Shown piece by piece: positions 41,548 through 50,554 of a stretch of 64,000 nucleotides of DNA. Position numbers and translations under genes: made by a program. This DNA comes from Williamsia serinedens. Lineage in GTDB: Bacteria > Actinomycetota > Actinomycetes > Mycobacteriales > Mycobacteriaceae. The DNA lies in NCBI RefSeq assembly GCF_024171725.1, contig NZ_JAMTCG010000004.1, positions 496,001 to 560,000 on the forward strand. The letters are read 5' to 3'. Under the pieces are notes generated by a model, which was given only the letters and a program-made list of their open reading frames with translations, did no database searches and was not told where the DNA came from. Each line of letters begins with the position of its first letter. Within the stretch, counting starts at the first letter, position 1.

Positions 41548-43535
41548 GCGGTCACTTCCTCTTCGCTGATCACGGCGAGTACATCACCCACCGCGAGTTG
41601 GTGTCCGGCCGACACTGCGAGCTCGGTCACGACGCCGTCGGCCGGGGCGTGCACCGTGTGTTCCATCTTCATGGCCTCCAGCCACAGCAGGGGCTGTCCC
41701 TGGACGACGCGGTCGCCGACGGCGACCGCCACGCGGACCACCGCCCCCGGCATGGGGGCCAACAGCGACCCCGGCGCGCCGACCGCGGTCGGGTCGACGA
41801 AACGCGGCGCCTCGGTGACCGTCAGCGACCCGGCCGGGGTGTCGACGTGGAGGGTCGCGATGCCGTCCGCGTCGGGATACGCCGCCACGCGGTGCGGGAG
41901 ACGCACCCCGTCGACCTCGAGGACGACGAGATCCCCGGCAGCCGAGACCACCGCCGTCCTCGGGTCGTCGGGGAGGTCGACACCCGACCGCGTCGCGCGG
42001 TAGCGCACCGTCACCTCGTCGCCGTCTGCGGTGACGAAGGACCGGCTCTGCGGTGCCGACGCCAGGTTCCGCCACCCGGCCGGGACGCCGGCCTGCACCG
42101 ACGCCGTCGAGCGTTCCCGTGCCGACGCCGCCAGTGCCGCCGCGACGACCGCCCTGCGCGCCGCGTCGTCGTCGAGCAGCGGTCGTGCGAGGACGTCGAG
42201 GCCGACCTGATCGAGGTACCCGGTGTCGGTGTCGCCGGTCAGGAAGGTCGCGTCACGCAGGATGTGGACCAGGAGATCGCGGTTCGTGCCCGGGCCGTGC
42301 ACCTGCGACCGCACCAGGGTGTCGGCGAGCATGGCTGCGGCACGCCGACGGGTGGGTGCCCACGTGATGACCTTGGCCAGCATCGGGTCGTAGAAGACCG
42401 AGATCTCGCTGCCGTCGGCGATGCCGGAGTCGACGCGGACACCGGGACGGTCGAGACCCGTGAACCGCACGTCGGCCGGGATGTGCACGTGGTGCACCGT
42501 CCCCGACTGCGGGGCCCAGTCCGCCGCGGGATCCTCGGCGTACAGCCTCACCTCGATCGAATGACCCTGCGTCGACGGGGGTTCGGCGTCGAGTGGCTCG
42601 CCGTCGGCGATGCGCAGCTGCCACTCGACGAGATCGAGGCCGGTGGTGGCCTCGGTGACCGGGTGCTCCACCTGCAGGCGGGTGTTCATCTCGAGGAAGT
42701 AGAACCGGCCCGCGCCGTCGGCGAGGAACTCGACGGTCCCGGCACCGACGTAGTCGATGGCCGAGGCCGCCGACCGTGCTGCGGCGTAAAGCCGTTCGCG
42801 CAGGTCGCCGCCGATGCGTTCGACGAGCGGTGCCGGGGCCTCCTCGACGATCTTCTGGTGGCGCCGCTGGATGGAGCACTCGCGCTCCCCGACCGCCCAC
42901 ACCGTGCCGTGCGTGTCGGCGAGAACCTGCACCTCGATGTGGTGTCCACGTTCGACGTAGGGCTCGCAGAACACCGTCGGGTCACCGAACGCCGACGCCG
43001 CCTCGCGCGCCGCGCCCTCGACCTCCTCGCCGAGGCGCGCGATGTCGCGGACGATGCGCATGCCACGGCCGCCGCCACCGGCCGACGCCTTCACGAGCAC
43101 CGGCAGGTCGGAGGCTTCGATCGACGTCGGGTCGAGGTCGCCCAGGATCGGCACGTCCGAGGACGCCATGATCGCCTTCGCGTTCACCTTCGACCCCATC
43201 GCGGTGATCGCCGCCGGCGGTGGTCCGATCCATGTGAGACCGGCGTCGACGACCGCCTGCGCGAATGCTGCGTTCTCCGAGAGGAACCCGTACCCGGGGT
43301 GGACGGCGTCGGCGCCGGCAGCACGCGCCGCGGCGATGATCGCGTCGACGTCGAGGTAGGTCTCGGCCGAGGTCCTTCCCGGCAGGCGCACGGCCCGATC
43401 GGCCTCGGCGACATGCGGGGCCCCGGCGTCGGGGTCGGAGAAGACCGCGACCGTCGACAGGCCCAGTCGTGAACAGGTGGCGAAGACCCGGCGGGCGATC
43501 TCGCCGCGGTTGGCCACCAGCACGGATGTGATCAC
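41544..43535 (-). CDS. Acyl-CoA carboxylase alpha subunit (biotin carboxylase + BCCP)
   Basis: A 663-residue AccA2-like subunit. Biotin carboxylase domain with L-V-A-N-R-G-E-I-A-R-R near residue 6, G-G-G-G-R-G-M ATP loop near residue 157 and N-T-R-L-Q-V-E-H near residue 282. The C-terminal biotinyl domain ends with E-A-M-K-M-E-H near residue 626. It carboxylates its own biotin with ATP and bicarbonate and passes CO2 to the beta subunit encoded 10 nt upstream. GTG start with AGGGGAG. Mycobacterial homologue by gene order: accA2. Confidence 0.93.
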   Translation of the reverse strand: MITSVLVANRGEIARRVFATCSRLGLSTVAVFSDPDAGAPHVAEADRAVRLPGRTSAETYLDVDAIIAAARAAGADAVHPGYGFLSENAAFAQAVVDAGLTWIGPPPAAITAMGSKVNAKAIMASSDVPILGDLDPTSIEASDLPVLVKASAGGGGRGMRIVRDIARLGEEVEGAAREAASAFGDPTVFCEPYVERGHHIEVQVLADTHGTVWAVGERECSIQRRHQKIVEEAPAPLVERIGGDLRERLYAAARSAASAIDYVGAGTVEFLADGAGRFYFLEMNTRLQVEHPVTEATTGLDLVEWQLRIADGEPLDAEPPSTQGHSIEVRLYAEDPAADWAPQSGTVHHVHIPADVRFTGLDRPGVRVDSGIADGSEISVFYDPMLAKVITWAPTRRRAAAMLADTLVRSQVHGPGTNRDLLVHILRDATFLTGDTDTGYLDQVGLDVLARPLLDDDAARRAVVAAALAASARERSTASVQAGVPAGWRNLASAPQSRSFVTADGDEVTVRYRATRSGVDLPDDPRTAVVSAAGDLVVLEVDGVRLPHRVAAYPDADGIATLHVDTPAGSLTVTEAPRFVDPTAVGAPGSLLAPMPGAVVRVAVAVGDRVVQGQPLLWLEAMKMEHTVHAPADGVVTELAVSAGHQLAVGDVLAVISEEEVTA

Positions 43536-43545
43536 TGCTCTCCCC

Positions 43546-45144
43546 TCACATCCGGAAGACGCCGAAGTTCGACGTCCCCTCGACCGGTGCGGAATCGATG
43601 GCCGACAGCGCGATCCCGAGTATCGTGCGGGTGTCCCGGGGGTCGATGACACCGTCGTCGTAGAGCATCCCCGACAGGAACGCCGGCAACGACTGTTCCT
43701 CGATCTGCGCCTCGATCATCGCTCGCATCCCGGCTTCGGCCTCGGCGTCGACGGTTCCACCGCGCGCCTCGGTCGCCGACCGCGACACCATCGCGATGAC
43801 GCCCGACAGCTGCTGGGCACCCATCACCGCGGATTTCGCGCTGGGCCATGCGAAGAGGAACCGGGGATCGAACGCGCGTCCGCACATGCCGTAGTGCCCG
43901 GCACCGTAGCTCGCGCCGACGAGGACCGAGATGTGCGGCACCGTCGAGTTCGAGACGGCGTTGATCATCATCGAGCCGTGCTTGACGATGCCGCCCTGCT
44001 CGTACTCCTTGCCGACCATGTAGCCGGTGGTGTTGTGCAGGAACAGCAGTGGCGTGTTCGACCGGTTCGCGAGCTGGATGAACTGGGTCGCCTTCTGCGA
44101 CTCGGCACTGAACAGCACACCCTGCGCGTTGGCGAGGATGCCGACCGGGTACCCATGGATGCGTGCCCAGCCGGTGCACAGCGACGAGCCGTACTCGGCC
44201 TTGAACTCGTCGAAGTCGCTGTCGTCGACGACGCGCGCGATGACGTCGCGGGGGTCGAACGGGATCTTCAGGTCACCGGGGACGATGCCCAGCAGTTCCT
44301 CGGGGTCGTAGCGCGGTTCGAGGACCGGGGCGGCCGGACCGGGCCCCTGCTTGCGCCAGTTCAGCCGTGCGACGATGCGTCGCCCGATGCGGATGGCGTC
44401 CTGTTCGTCCCGGGCGTAGTAGTCGGCGAGGCCGCTCTGCCGTGCGTGCATCGCTGCGCCGCCGAGGGATTCGTCATCGCTGTCCTCGCCGGTGGCCATC
44501 TTCACCAGCGGCGGACCGCCGAGGAACACCTTCGACTGGTTCTCGATCATCACGGTGTGATCGCTCATGCCGGGGACGTAGGCGCCGCCGGCGGTGGAGT
44601 TGCCGAACACGAGCGCGATCGTCGGGATGCCTGCCGCCGAGAGCTGGGTGATGTCGCGGAACATGCGTCCGCCGGGGATGAAGACGTCCTTCTGCGTGGG
44701 CAGGTCGGCGCCGCCCGACTCGACCAGCGAGATGCACGGCAGGCGGTTGGCCATCGCGATCTCGTTGGCGCGGAATCCTTTGCGCAGGGTCCACGGGTTC
44801 GACGTCCCGCCGCGGACGGTGGGGTCGTTGGCGACGATCATGCACTCGACGCCCGACACGACACCGATGCCGACGACCATCGAGGCGCCGACGGCGAAGT
44901 CGGATCCGTACGCGGCGAGCGGACACAGCTCGAGAAATGCGGTGTCGCGGTCGATGAGGAGCTCGATGCGCTCGCGGGCGAGGAGCTTGCCGCGCTTGTG
45001 ATGGCGCTCGACGTATTTCTCGCCGCCGCCGGCCAGGGCCTTCGCGAACTCGGCCTCCAGGCCCGCGAGCTTCTCGGTCATCGTCGACGCGTTGTCGACG
45101 AACGCCGGGTCGGCGGCGTCGACGGTGGACCGCAGCGCCGTCAT
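43546..45144 (-). CDS. Acyl-CoA carboxylase beta subunit (carboxyltransferase)
   Basis: A 532-residue carboxyltransferase of the AccD/MccB type. Features are R-E-R-I-E-L-L-I-D, G-G-T-S-N-P-W-T-L-R-K, L-V-E-S-G-G-A-D-L-P-T-Q near residue 142, and G-A-S-Y-G-A-G-H-Y-G-M-C-G-R-A in the second half. The length and P-T-Q-K-D-V-F-I-P-G-G segment resemble 3-methylcrotonyl-CoA or geranyl-CoA carboxylases rather than propionyl-CoA carboxylase. Its ATG overlaps the fadE stop (ATGA). Forms the holoenzyme with the alpha subunit encoded next. Confidence 0.92.
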   Translation of the reverse strand: MTALRSTVDAADPAFVDNASTMTEKLAGLEAEFAKALAGGGEKYVERHHKRGKLLARERIELLIDRDTAFLELCPLAAYGSDFAVGASMVVGIGVVSGVECMIVANDPTVRGGTSNPWTLRKGFRANEIAMANRLPCISLVESGGADLPTQKDVFIPGGRMFRDITQLSAAGIPTIALVFGNSTAGGAYVPGMSDHTVMIENQSKVFLGGPPLVKMATGEDSDDESLGGAAMHARQSGLADYYARDEQDAIRIGRRIVARLNWRKQGPGPAAPVLEPRYDPEELLGIVPGDLKIPFDPRDVIARVVDDSDFDEFKAEYGSSLCTGWARIHGYPVGILANAQGVLFSAESQKATQFIQLANRSNTPLLFLHNTTGYMVGKEYEQGGIVKHGSMMINAVSNSTVPHISVLVGASYGAGHYGMCGRAFDPRFLFAWPSAKSAVMGAQQLSGVIAMVSRSATEARGGTVDAEAEAGMRAMIEAQIEEQSLPAFLSGMLYDDGVIDPRDTRTILGIALSAIDSAPVEGTSNFGVFRM

Positions 45145-46301
45145 GCCTGGTACCCCAGCCGCTTGGCGGCGAGACCGGTGAGGATCTCGGTGGTGCCGCC
45201 GCCGATCCCGAGGATGCGCATGTCCCGGTACTGCCGCTCGACCTCGGTGCCGGTCATGTAGCCCAGTCCCCCGAACAGCTGCACCGCGGCGTTGGCGACC
45301 CACTCGCCGGCCTCGACGGCGGTGTTCTTGGCGAAGCAGACCTCGGCGATCAGGTCGTCGCCGGTACGGACGCGCCGTTCGACGACCGCGCGGGTGTAGG
45401 TGCGCGCCACGTCGACCTTTCGCGCCATCTCGGTCACGGTGTCCTGCACGGACTGTCGGGCGATGAGCGGCTTGCCGAACGTCTCGCGCTCGCGCACCCA
45501 TGCCAGGGTCAGGTCGAGGCAGCGCTGGGCGCTCGCGTAGGCCTGTGTCGCGAGACCGGCCCGCTCGGTGACGAAGCCGAGCGCGATCTGGGCGAACCCG
45601 GAGTTCTCGGCGCCCACGATGTTCTCCACCGGAACACGGACGTCGGTGAACCCGAGTTCGGCCGTGTCCGAACAGCGCCACCCCATCTTGTCGAGCTTGC
45701 GCGTGACCGCGAAACCGGGCGTGTCCGTGGGGATCACCAGCAGTGACACCCCGCCGGCGCCGGGCCCACCGGTCCGGACGGCGGCGACGACGAAGTCGGC
45801 GCGGACCGCGGAGGTGATGTAGGTCTTCGAGCCGTTGACGACGTAGTGGTCGCCGTCGCGGACCGCGGTGGTGCGCAGGTGGCCGACGTCGCTCCCGCCG
45901 CCCGGTTCGGTGATCGCGAGACTGCCGATCTTCTCGCCGGCCAGGGTCGGACGGACCCACCGCTCGATCTGTTCGGGGTCGGCTGCCATCGCGAGATGCG
46001 GCAGCGCGATCCCGTGCGTGAACAGTGAGGCGTAGATGCCGCCGGCTGCGCCGGCCTCGTGCAGCGCCTCGCCGACGATGGTCGCGTCGACGAGGTCTCC
46101 GCCGCTGCCGCCGACGGCCTCGTCGAACCCGATGCCCAGCAGACCCAGGGCGGCGGCCTCCTTGTGGACCTCCCGCGGGATCAGTCCGTCGGCCTCCCAG
46201 GAGTCCTGGTAGGGCAGGATGTGCCGCTCGACGAAACCGGTGACGGTCGAGCGCAGTTCGCGTCGCTCGTCGGTCTCCCAGGTGGCGGTGGCCAGGGTCA
46301 T
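45141..46301 (-). CDS. Acyl-CoA dehydrogenase (FadE13-like)
   Basis: A 386-residue acyl-CoA dehydrogenase. L-A-I-T-E-P-G-G-G-S-D-V near residue 126, Y-I-T-S-A near residue 157 and F-G-G-L-G-Y-M-T-G-T-E-V-E-R-Q-Y-R-D near residue 346 are the FAD/substrate motifs. It resembles isovaleryl/citronellyl-type dehydrogenases. Flanked by the AtuA-like gene upstream (ATGA overlap) and accD downstream (ATGA overlap), it probably catalyses the first oxidation before carboxylation. Confidence 0.92.
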   Translation of the reverse strand: MTLATATWETDERRELRSTVTGFVERHILPYQDSWEADGLIPREVHKEAAALGLLGIGFDEAVGGSGGDLVDATIVGEALHEAGAAGGIYASLFTHGIALPHLAMAADPEQIERWVRPTLAGEKIGSLAITEPGGGSDVGHLRTTAVRDGDHYVVNGSKTYITSAVRADFVVAAVRTGGPGAGGVSLLVIPTDTPGFAVTRKLDKMGWRCSDTAELGFTDVRVPVENIVGAENSGFAQIALGFVTERAGLATQAYASAQRCLDLTLAWVRERETFGKPLIARQSVQDTVTEMARKVDVARTYTRAVVERRVRTGDDLIAEVCFAKNTAVEAGEWVANAAVQLFGGLGYMTGTEVERQYRDMRILGIGGGTTEILTGLAAKRLGYQA

Positions 46302-48025
46302 GCGCGGTCCTCGGTTCCTGTGTGTGTCATGAACGAGACGGGGATGTCGACGACCCGGGAGCGAAGCCACTCCCCGAGTCCCTTGGCCTGCGGGTCGAAG
46401 CGGACGTTGTCGGCTACGCCGCGCCCGAGGATGCCCTCGATGACGAAGTTCACCGCGAGCAGGTTCGGCAGGCGGTGGCGTGTGACCGTCAGATCGGTGG
46501 TCTCCGGGAGGAGTTCGCGCAGCGCGTCGACGGTGAGCGTCTCGTCCAGCCAGGCGAACTGCTCCTCGTCGCGGACCCAGACGCCGATGTTGGCGCTGCC
46601 GCCCTTGTCGCCGCTGCGGGCACCGGCGATCGTGCCGAGCGGAGCGCGGGTCGTCGGGCCCCGGTCACCCGGGCCTGTCGCGGGCCCCGGGTCGAGGGGG
46701 TCGAGGCTGCCGCGGACCGGGCTCGGCGGGATCGTGGCGACCGTCCCGTCGGGCAGGGTGACCCGGTGTTGGACGAGGTCGGCGTCGACGTACCCCGGCT
46801 CGTAGACACCGAACGGGGCGCCGGCGGTCGGGGGCGCCGTGAGACTGAAGCCGGGGTAGCTGGCGAGCGCGAGTTCGACTGCGGCGGCCGAGAACCCGCG
46901 TCCGACGGCCTCGGGATCGGTGCTGCGGCCGACCACCCTCAGCAGTGCGCTGGCCTGCGCCTCGGTGGGTGCATCCGGCCGATCGAGGCGGCTGAGCTCC
47001 CACGTGACCGAGTCCGGCTTCGTCGGCAGGGACGACTCGAACTGCTCGCGGGCCAGCGCCGCCTTGTCCTCGATGTCGAGGCCGGTGAGGATCATCGTCA
47101 CCTCGTTGCGGAACCCGGCGAGGAAGTTCAGCGACACCTTCGTAGTGGTCGGGGGGCGCTCGCCGCGCACCCCGCTCATCCGGACGCGGTCGACGTCGAC
47201 CTGCTCGAGGTGGATCGAGTCCATGCGGGTGGTGACATCGGGGCCGAGGTACCGCGGTCCGGTGATCTCGTAGAGCAGCTGTGCGGTCACGGTGCCGACG
47301 GTGACCGCACCTCCGGTGCCGGCGTGCTTCGTGATCACCGACGAGCCGTCGGCCGCGACCTCCGCGAGGGGGAAACCGGGGTGCGTGAGGTCGGCGATCT
47401 CGCCGAAGAAAGCGTAGTTGCCACCGGTCGCCTGGGTGCCGCACTCGATGACGTGGCCGGCCGCGACCGCCCCCGCGAGGGGGTCGAGATCGGTGGGCTG
47501 CCAGCCGAAGTGGTGGGCTGCGGGGCCCACGACGAGCGATGCGTCGGTGACCCGACCGGTCACGACGACGTCGGCGCCGGCGTCGAGGGCCGCGGCGATG
47601 CCGAACCCGCCGAGGTAGGCGTTCGCGGTCAGCGGTGAGCCGAGGCCGAGCTCGGCGGCGCGGCCGACGAGGTCGTCGCCGTCGACATGGGCGACACGGA
47701 TCTCGAGCCCGAGCTCCGCTGCCACGGAACGGATCTGGTCGGCGAGACCGGACGGGTTGAGGCCGCCGGCGTTGGTCACGATCCGCACGCCGCGCTCGTG
47801 GGCGAGCGCGAGGTTCTCGCGCATCTGGCGGAGGAACGTGGACGGGTAGCCGCGGTCGGGGTGCTTCATCTTGTCGCGGCCCAGGATGAGCATGGTCAGC
47901 TCGGCGAGGTAGTCGCCGGTGAGGAAGTCGAGCTCGCCGCCCTCCAGCATCTCGCGGACCGCGGCGAAACGGTCGCCGTAGAAGCCCGACGCGTTGCCGA
48001 TGCGGACGACGGACGGGGCGCTCAT
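46298..48025 (-). CDS. AtuA-like (DUF1446) acyclic terpene utilisation family protein
   Basis: A 575-residue protein. The N-terminal DUF1446 region has [12 protein letters not shown] near residue 8, [11 protein letters not shown] near residue 80 and [10 protein letters not shown] near residue 151. A C-terminal AtuA-like domain has [12 protein letters not shown] near residue 465. AtuA is required for citronellol/geraniol catabolism in Pseudomonas, but its reaction is unclear. It is the mycobacterial Rv0976c counterpart by position. ATGA overlaps on both sides place it in the operon. Confidence 0.88.
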   Translation of the reverse strand: MSAPSVVRIGNASGFYGDRFAAVREMLEGGELDFLTGDYLAELTMLILGRDKMKHPDRGYPSTFLRQMRENLALAHERGVRIVTNAGGLNPSGLADQIRSVAAELGLEIRVAHVDGDDLVGRAAELGLGSPLTANAYLGGFGIAAALDAGADVVVTGRVTDASLVVGPAAHHFGWQPTDLDPLAGAVAAGHVIECGTQATGGNYAFFGEIADLTHPGFPLAEVAADGSSVITKHAGTGGAVTVGTVTAQLLYEITGPRYLGPDVTTRMDSIHLEQVDVDRVRMSGVRGERPPTTTKVSLNFLAGFRNEVTMILTGLDIEDKAALAREQFESSLPTKPDSVTWELSRLDRPDAPTEAQASALLRVVGRSTDPEAVGRGFSAAAVELALASYPGFSLTAPPTAGAPFGVYEPGYVDADLVQHRVTLPDGTVATIPPSPVRGSLDPLDPGPATGPGDRGPTTRAPLGTIAGARSGDKGGSANIGVWVRDEEQFAWLDETLTVDALRELLPETTDLTVTRHRLPNLLAVNFVIEGILGRGVADNVRFDPQAKGLGEWLRSRVVDIPVSFMTHTGTEDRA

Positions 48026-48819
48026 CGGGTCGCCGCCTGCTCGCCCCGGGGTGCCCGTCCGGGCCCGGGTGCGCCGGCGAAACACTGTGCGATACGGACC
48101 CATTCGGCGGCGTCGTCGCCCACGACCGTGAGCCCCAGGTCCTCTGGTGCCCGGCGCTGGGTGACCAGCAGACAGAAGTCGAGTGCGCTGCCCGTGACGC
48201 GGTCGGTCGCGTCCTCCGGCCCCCACGTCCACGACTCCCCCGAGGGGGCGGTCAGCTCGATGCGGAACGGAGTGGCAGGCGGTGTCCTGCCGCGCAGGAC
48301 GTAGGCGAAGTCGCGGGTGCGTGCGCCGATGTGTGCGACGGCCTTGAGGCGATCGGTGGGCTCGACGGTGACGCCGAGGGCGTCGGCGACGTCCTGCCCG
48401 TGCGCCCACATCTCCATGATCCGAGCCGTCGCCATCGACGCGGGCGACATCGACGGGCCGAACCACGCGAGTTTGGTGCCGTCGGGGACGGCGAGCAACG
48501 CCTCCGCCAGCTCGGAGCGGGTGCGGCGCCACCGATCGAGCAGGTCGGGGTGCGCCGCCATCTCGCGGGCGGCGTCGTCGATGAAGTTGGCGGGGTCCGC
48601 CGCACCCTCGGCGAGGACGACGGCGAAACGATCGGGGTCTGTCGCGGAAACCGTCGCGACGTGGTCGGTCCAGGCGAGGTGGCCGATCTGATCGGCGATG
48701 GTCCAGCCCTCCGCAGGCGTGGGCGTCTGCCATCCGGTGTCGTCGAGGCCGGCGACGAGGTCGTCGAGCGCTGCGCCCTCGGCGGTCATGTCGTCGACGA
48801 GCGCGCGCAGAACCGTCAT
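48022..48819 (-). CDS. Mycothiol-dependent isomerase/DinB-like protein (TIGR03084-like)
   Basis: A 265-residue protein. Residues 5-150 are a DinB/MDMPI helical bundle: [16 protein letters not shown] near residue 37 with metal-binding His, and [13 protein letters not shown] near residue 135 supplying the other His and Asp. Such proteins use mycothiol and a divalent metal for isomerisation or thiol transfer. The start at 48819 gives the family's M-x-V-L-x-x-L-V-D-D; an in-frame GTG/ATG upstream would begin inside the operator region. It is the first gene of the operon and overlaps the AtuA-like gene (ATGA). Confidence 0.85.
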   Translation of the reverse strand: MTVLRALVDDMTAEGAALDDLVAGLDDTGWQTPTPAEGWTIADQIGHLAWTDHVATVSATDPDRFAVVLAEGAADPANFIDDAAREMAAHPDLLDRWRRTRSELAEALLAVPDGTKLAWFGPSMSPASMATARIMEMWAHGQDVADALGVTVEPTDRLKAVAHIGARTRDFAYVLRGRTPPATPFRIELTAPSGESWTWGPEDATDRVTGSALDFCLLVTQRRAPEDLGLTVVGDDAAEWVRIAQCFAGAPGPGRAPRGEQAATR

Positions 48820-48848
48820 GGCTCGACCACACCATCCGCCGATCAAAA

Positions 48849-48866
48849 AAGCAAGCATGCTTGCTT
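48849..48866. promoter_or_regulatory. 18-bp palindrome, likely TetR operator of the acyl-CoA operon
   Basis: AAGCAAGCATGCTTGCTT is a perfect palindrome 30 nt upstream of the first gene of the operon, flanked by A- and T-rich bases. TetR regulators of acyl-CoA pathways bind sites of this size, and the operon ends with a TetR gene. Confidence 0.7.
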
Positions 48867-48897
48867 GTTTTATTCCCACTGCACGCCCTGATCACCC

Positions 48898-48981
48898 GTC
48901 GGTTGGGCGGTTCCAGACGTCGGTTGGGCGGTTACCGACGTCGGTTGGGCGGTTACCGACGTCGGTTGGGCGGTTCCTTCG
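48898..48981. repeat. Tandem 21-nt repeat array A (four units)
   Basis: Four head-to-tail units starting at 48898, 48919, 48940 and 48961, consensus GTCGGTTGGGCGGTTACCGAC; the second and third are identical. The reverse complement of this unit matches the unit of array B (48998-49113) at about 16 of 21 positions when aligned, so the two arrays are opposed copies of one repeat family. The gap 48820-49151 otherwise holds only the operator. Confidence 0.85.
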
Positions 48982-48997
48982 TCGGCGCGCTTGCGAC

Positions 48998-49113
48998 CGC
49001 CCACTCGAGTCCGGAAACGCCCACTCGACGTCCGGAAACGCCCACTCGACGTCCGGAAACGCCCACTCGACGTCCGGAAACGCCCACTCGACGTCCGGAA
49101 ACGCCCACTCGAC
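48998..49113. repeat. Tandem 21-nt repeat array B (five and a half units)
   Basis: Units CGCCCACTCGACGTCCGGAAA start at 48998 (one base shorter), 49018, 49039, 49060 and 49081, with a half unit at 49102. The four full units are identical. Oriented opposite to array A, it lies just past the stop of the leftward thioesterase gene, so its RNA could fold on array A. Confidence 0.88.
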
Positions 49114-49151
49114 GGGGTGTCGCTGGGCGGTGGTGGGCGGGGCCGGAGGGT

Positions 49152-50072
49152 CTAGGTGAGGTGGACGGCGGCGGAGGCCTGGACGAGCAGGGTGTCATCG
49201 GGGTCGCGCAGCTCGGCGGCGATCGAGACGACCCGGCGTCCTACGCGCACGAAGCGGGTCGCGATGGTCAGCTCGTCGACGTCGACAGGTGGCGAGCGGA
49301 AGAAGTCGACGGACAGGTCGGCGAGGCGGTACTCCTGACCCGCTCCGGTCCGCGACTGGCCGGCCCACGAACAGGCCTGTGCCACTGCAGCGGCGACCAC
49401 TCCCCCGTGCATCGACCCCAGCGCGTTGGCCATCCAGGGCTCGGGCCGGAACCGTGCGCCACCCGATGTCGGCGTGACGCCGAGCAGGTCGGCGATCGGA
49501 CCGGCACCCATCCTGCCGTTAACGATGGCCGCGACGATCTGTTCGCCGGTCAGCACGGGATCGATGGCCGGGGGTGCCGGGGCGTCGGACGGGAGCGATG
49601 CCGGCACGGGCCAGCCGCGCGCGGCGCCGGACGCGCCGGTGAGCCGGTCGAGCAGTGCGGCGTCGAACACCCGTCCCGTACGCGCGCTGCGCGCGAGGAC
49701 GGTGGCGACGAGATCCCCGCCGGCGGTCACATCGATGGTGGTCAGCCCGAAGGCGCCCGCGTCGTGCCGCAACGTCGCGACCGCGGTGAGAACACCGTCC
49801 GGTGCGACCTCCACACCGGTGGTGGCGAACGCGAGACTCGCCTGCACCACCCCCTGATCCGACGGCGTCTGGGCGACGAAGGGCGCGCCGGCGGCGGAGT
49901 CGACGAGGACGGCCCAGGAGGCGATGTCGATGCGTCCGCGGTGGTCGGCGAGAGCCCCGCCGAGGCGCTGACGCATCCGGGTCGCCGGCGCCGTGGGTGG
50001 TTCGCCGCCGACACCGAAGACGGTGAGGGGGTCGTCGCCAATCGTCTGCGCGGCGGAATCGGCTCGGGTCAT
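49152..50072 (-). CDS. Double-hotdog thioesterase-like protein
   Basis: A 306-residue protein made of two hotdog domains. The second contains W-M-A-N-A-L-G-S-M-H-G-G-V-V near residue 215, the PaaI/YbgC-like active loop, and ends F-V-R-V-G-R-R-V-V-S-I-A-A-E-L. The first has S-W-A-V-L-V-D-S-A-A-G near residue 52. It probably hydrolyses an acyl-CoA thioester. ATG at 50072. Transcribed leftward toward the 21-nt repeat arrays and divergent from an ABC transporter locus. Confidence 0.8.
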   Translation of the reverse strand: MTRADSAAQTIGDDPLTVFGVGGEPPTAPATRMRQRLGGALADHRGRIDIASWAVLVDSAAGAPFVAQTPSDQGVVQASLAFATTGVEVAPDGVLTAVATLRHDAGAFGLTTIDVTAGGDLVATVLARSARTGRVFDAALLDRLTGASGAARGWPVPASLPSDAPAPPAIDPVLTGEQIVAAIVNGRMGAGPIADLLGVTPTSGGARFRPEPWMANALGSMHGGVVAAAVAQACSWAGQSRTGAGQEYRLADLSVDFFRSPPVDVDELTIATRFVRVGRRVVSIAAELRDPDDTLLVQASAAVHLT

Positions 50073-50124
50073 GTCAGGATGCTTACCAGCAGCAAAGACG
50101 CAGTCCCGACGCGAGGAGGTGTGA

Positions 50125-50475
50125 ATGAGTCGGACACCACACCCCGACGTCGTGTCGCTCCTGCGCGCCGACGGCATGGCGTCGGCGCTCCTCGTGACCC
50201 TCTCGTGGTGGTCGGCGATCCTGCTCGCGAGCCACGTGTCTCCATCTGCGGTGCTCGTGACCGTCGCGGTCGCCGCCGGGGTGACCGCGCTCGGCCACTC
50301 GCCGACGCGGGCCGCGATGGCGGTGCGTTTCCGCGTCCTCGTCTATCGCCCCGCCCCGACGCCACCGCGCCCGCGCCCTGTCGGCACCGCCCCACCTCCG
50401 CCTGCCATCGCACTCCGCGCCGTCGAGACCGTCCGCCGCACCCGCGCCCCGGGTGCCGCCCCCGCGACGGTCTGA
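50125..50475 (+). CDS. Small membrane protein of an ABC transporter locus
   Basis: A 116-residue protein with an excellent AGGAGG site. Residues about 18-55 form two closely spaced hydrophobic helices. The C-terminal 45 residues are Pro/Arg-rich and probably cytosolic. I recognise no family. It starts an apparent operon with an ABC ATPase and a permease, so it may be an accessory or stabilising subunit. Confidence 0.65.
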   Translation: MSRTPHPDVVSLLRADGMASALLVTLSWWSAILLASHVSPSAVLVTVAVAAGVTALGHSPTRAAMAVRFRVLVYRPAPTPPRPRPVGTAPPPPAIALRAVETVRRTRAPGAAPATV

Positions 50476-50554
50476 ACTTCTCGGCGAGGCCGTCGCACCC
50501 CGCGCCCTCGCCCACCCCGACGGCGTTCGCCGTCGTCTCCTCCGGAGTGCACCC

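Noticed and set aside
48849-48866. KstR2 operator
   Set aside because: KstR2 half-sites CAAG/CTTG are separated by 2 nt as I recall the motif; here the separation is 4 nt, and a local TetR gene is available.
48898-49113. CRISPR array
   Set aside because: The 21-nt units are directly adjacent with no unique spacers, the repeats are too short, and no cas genes are present.
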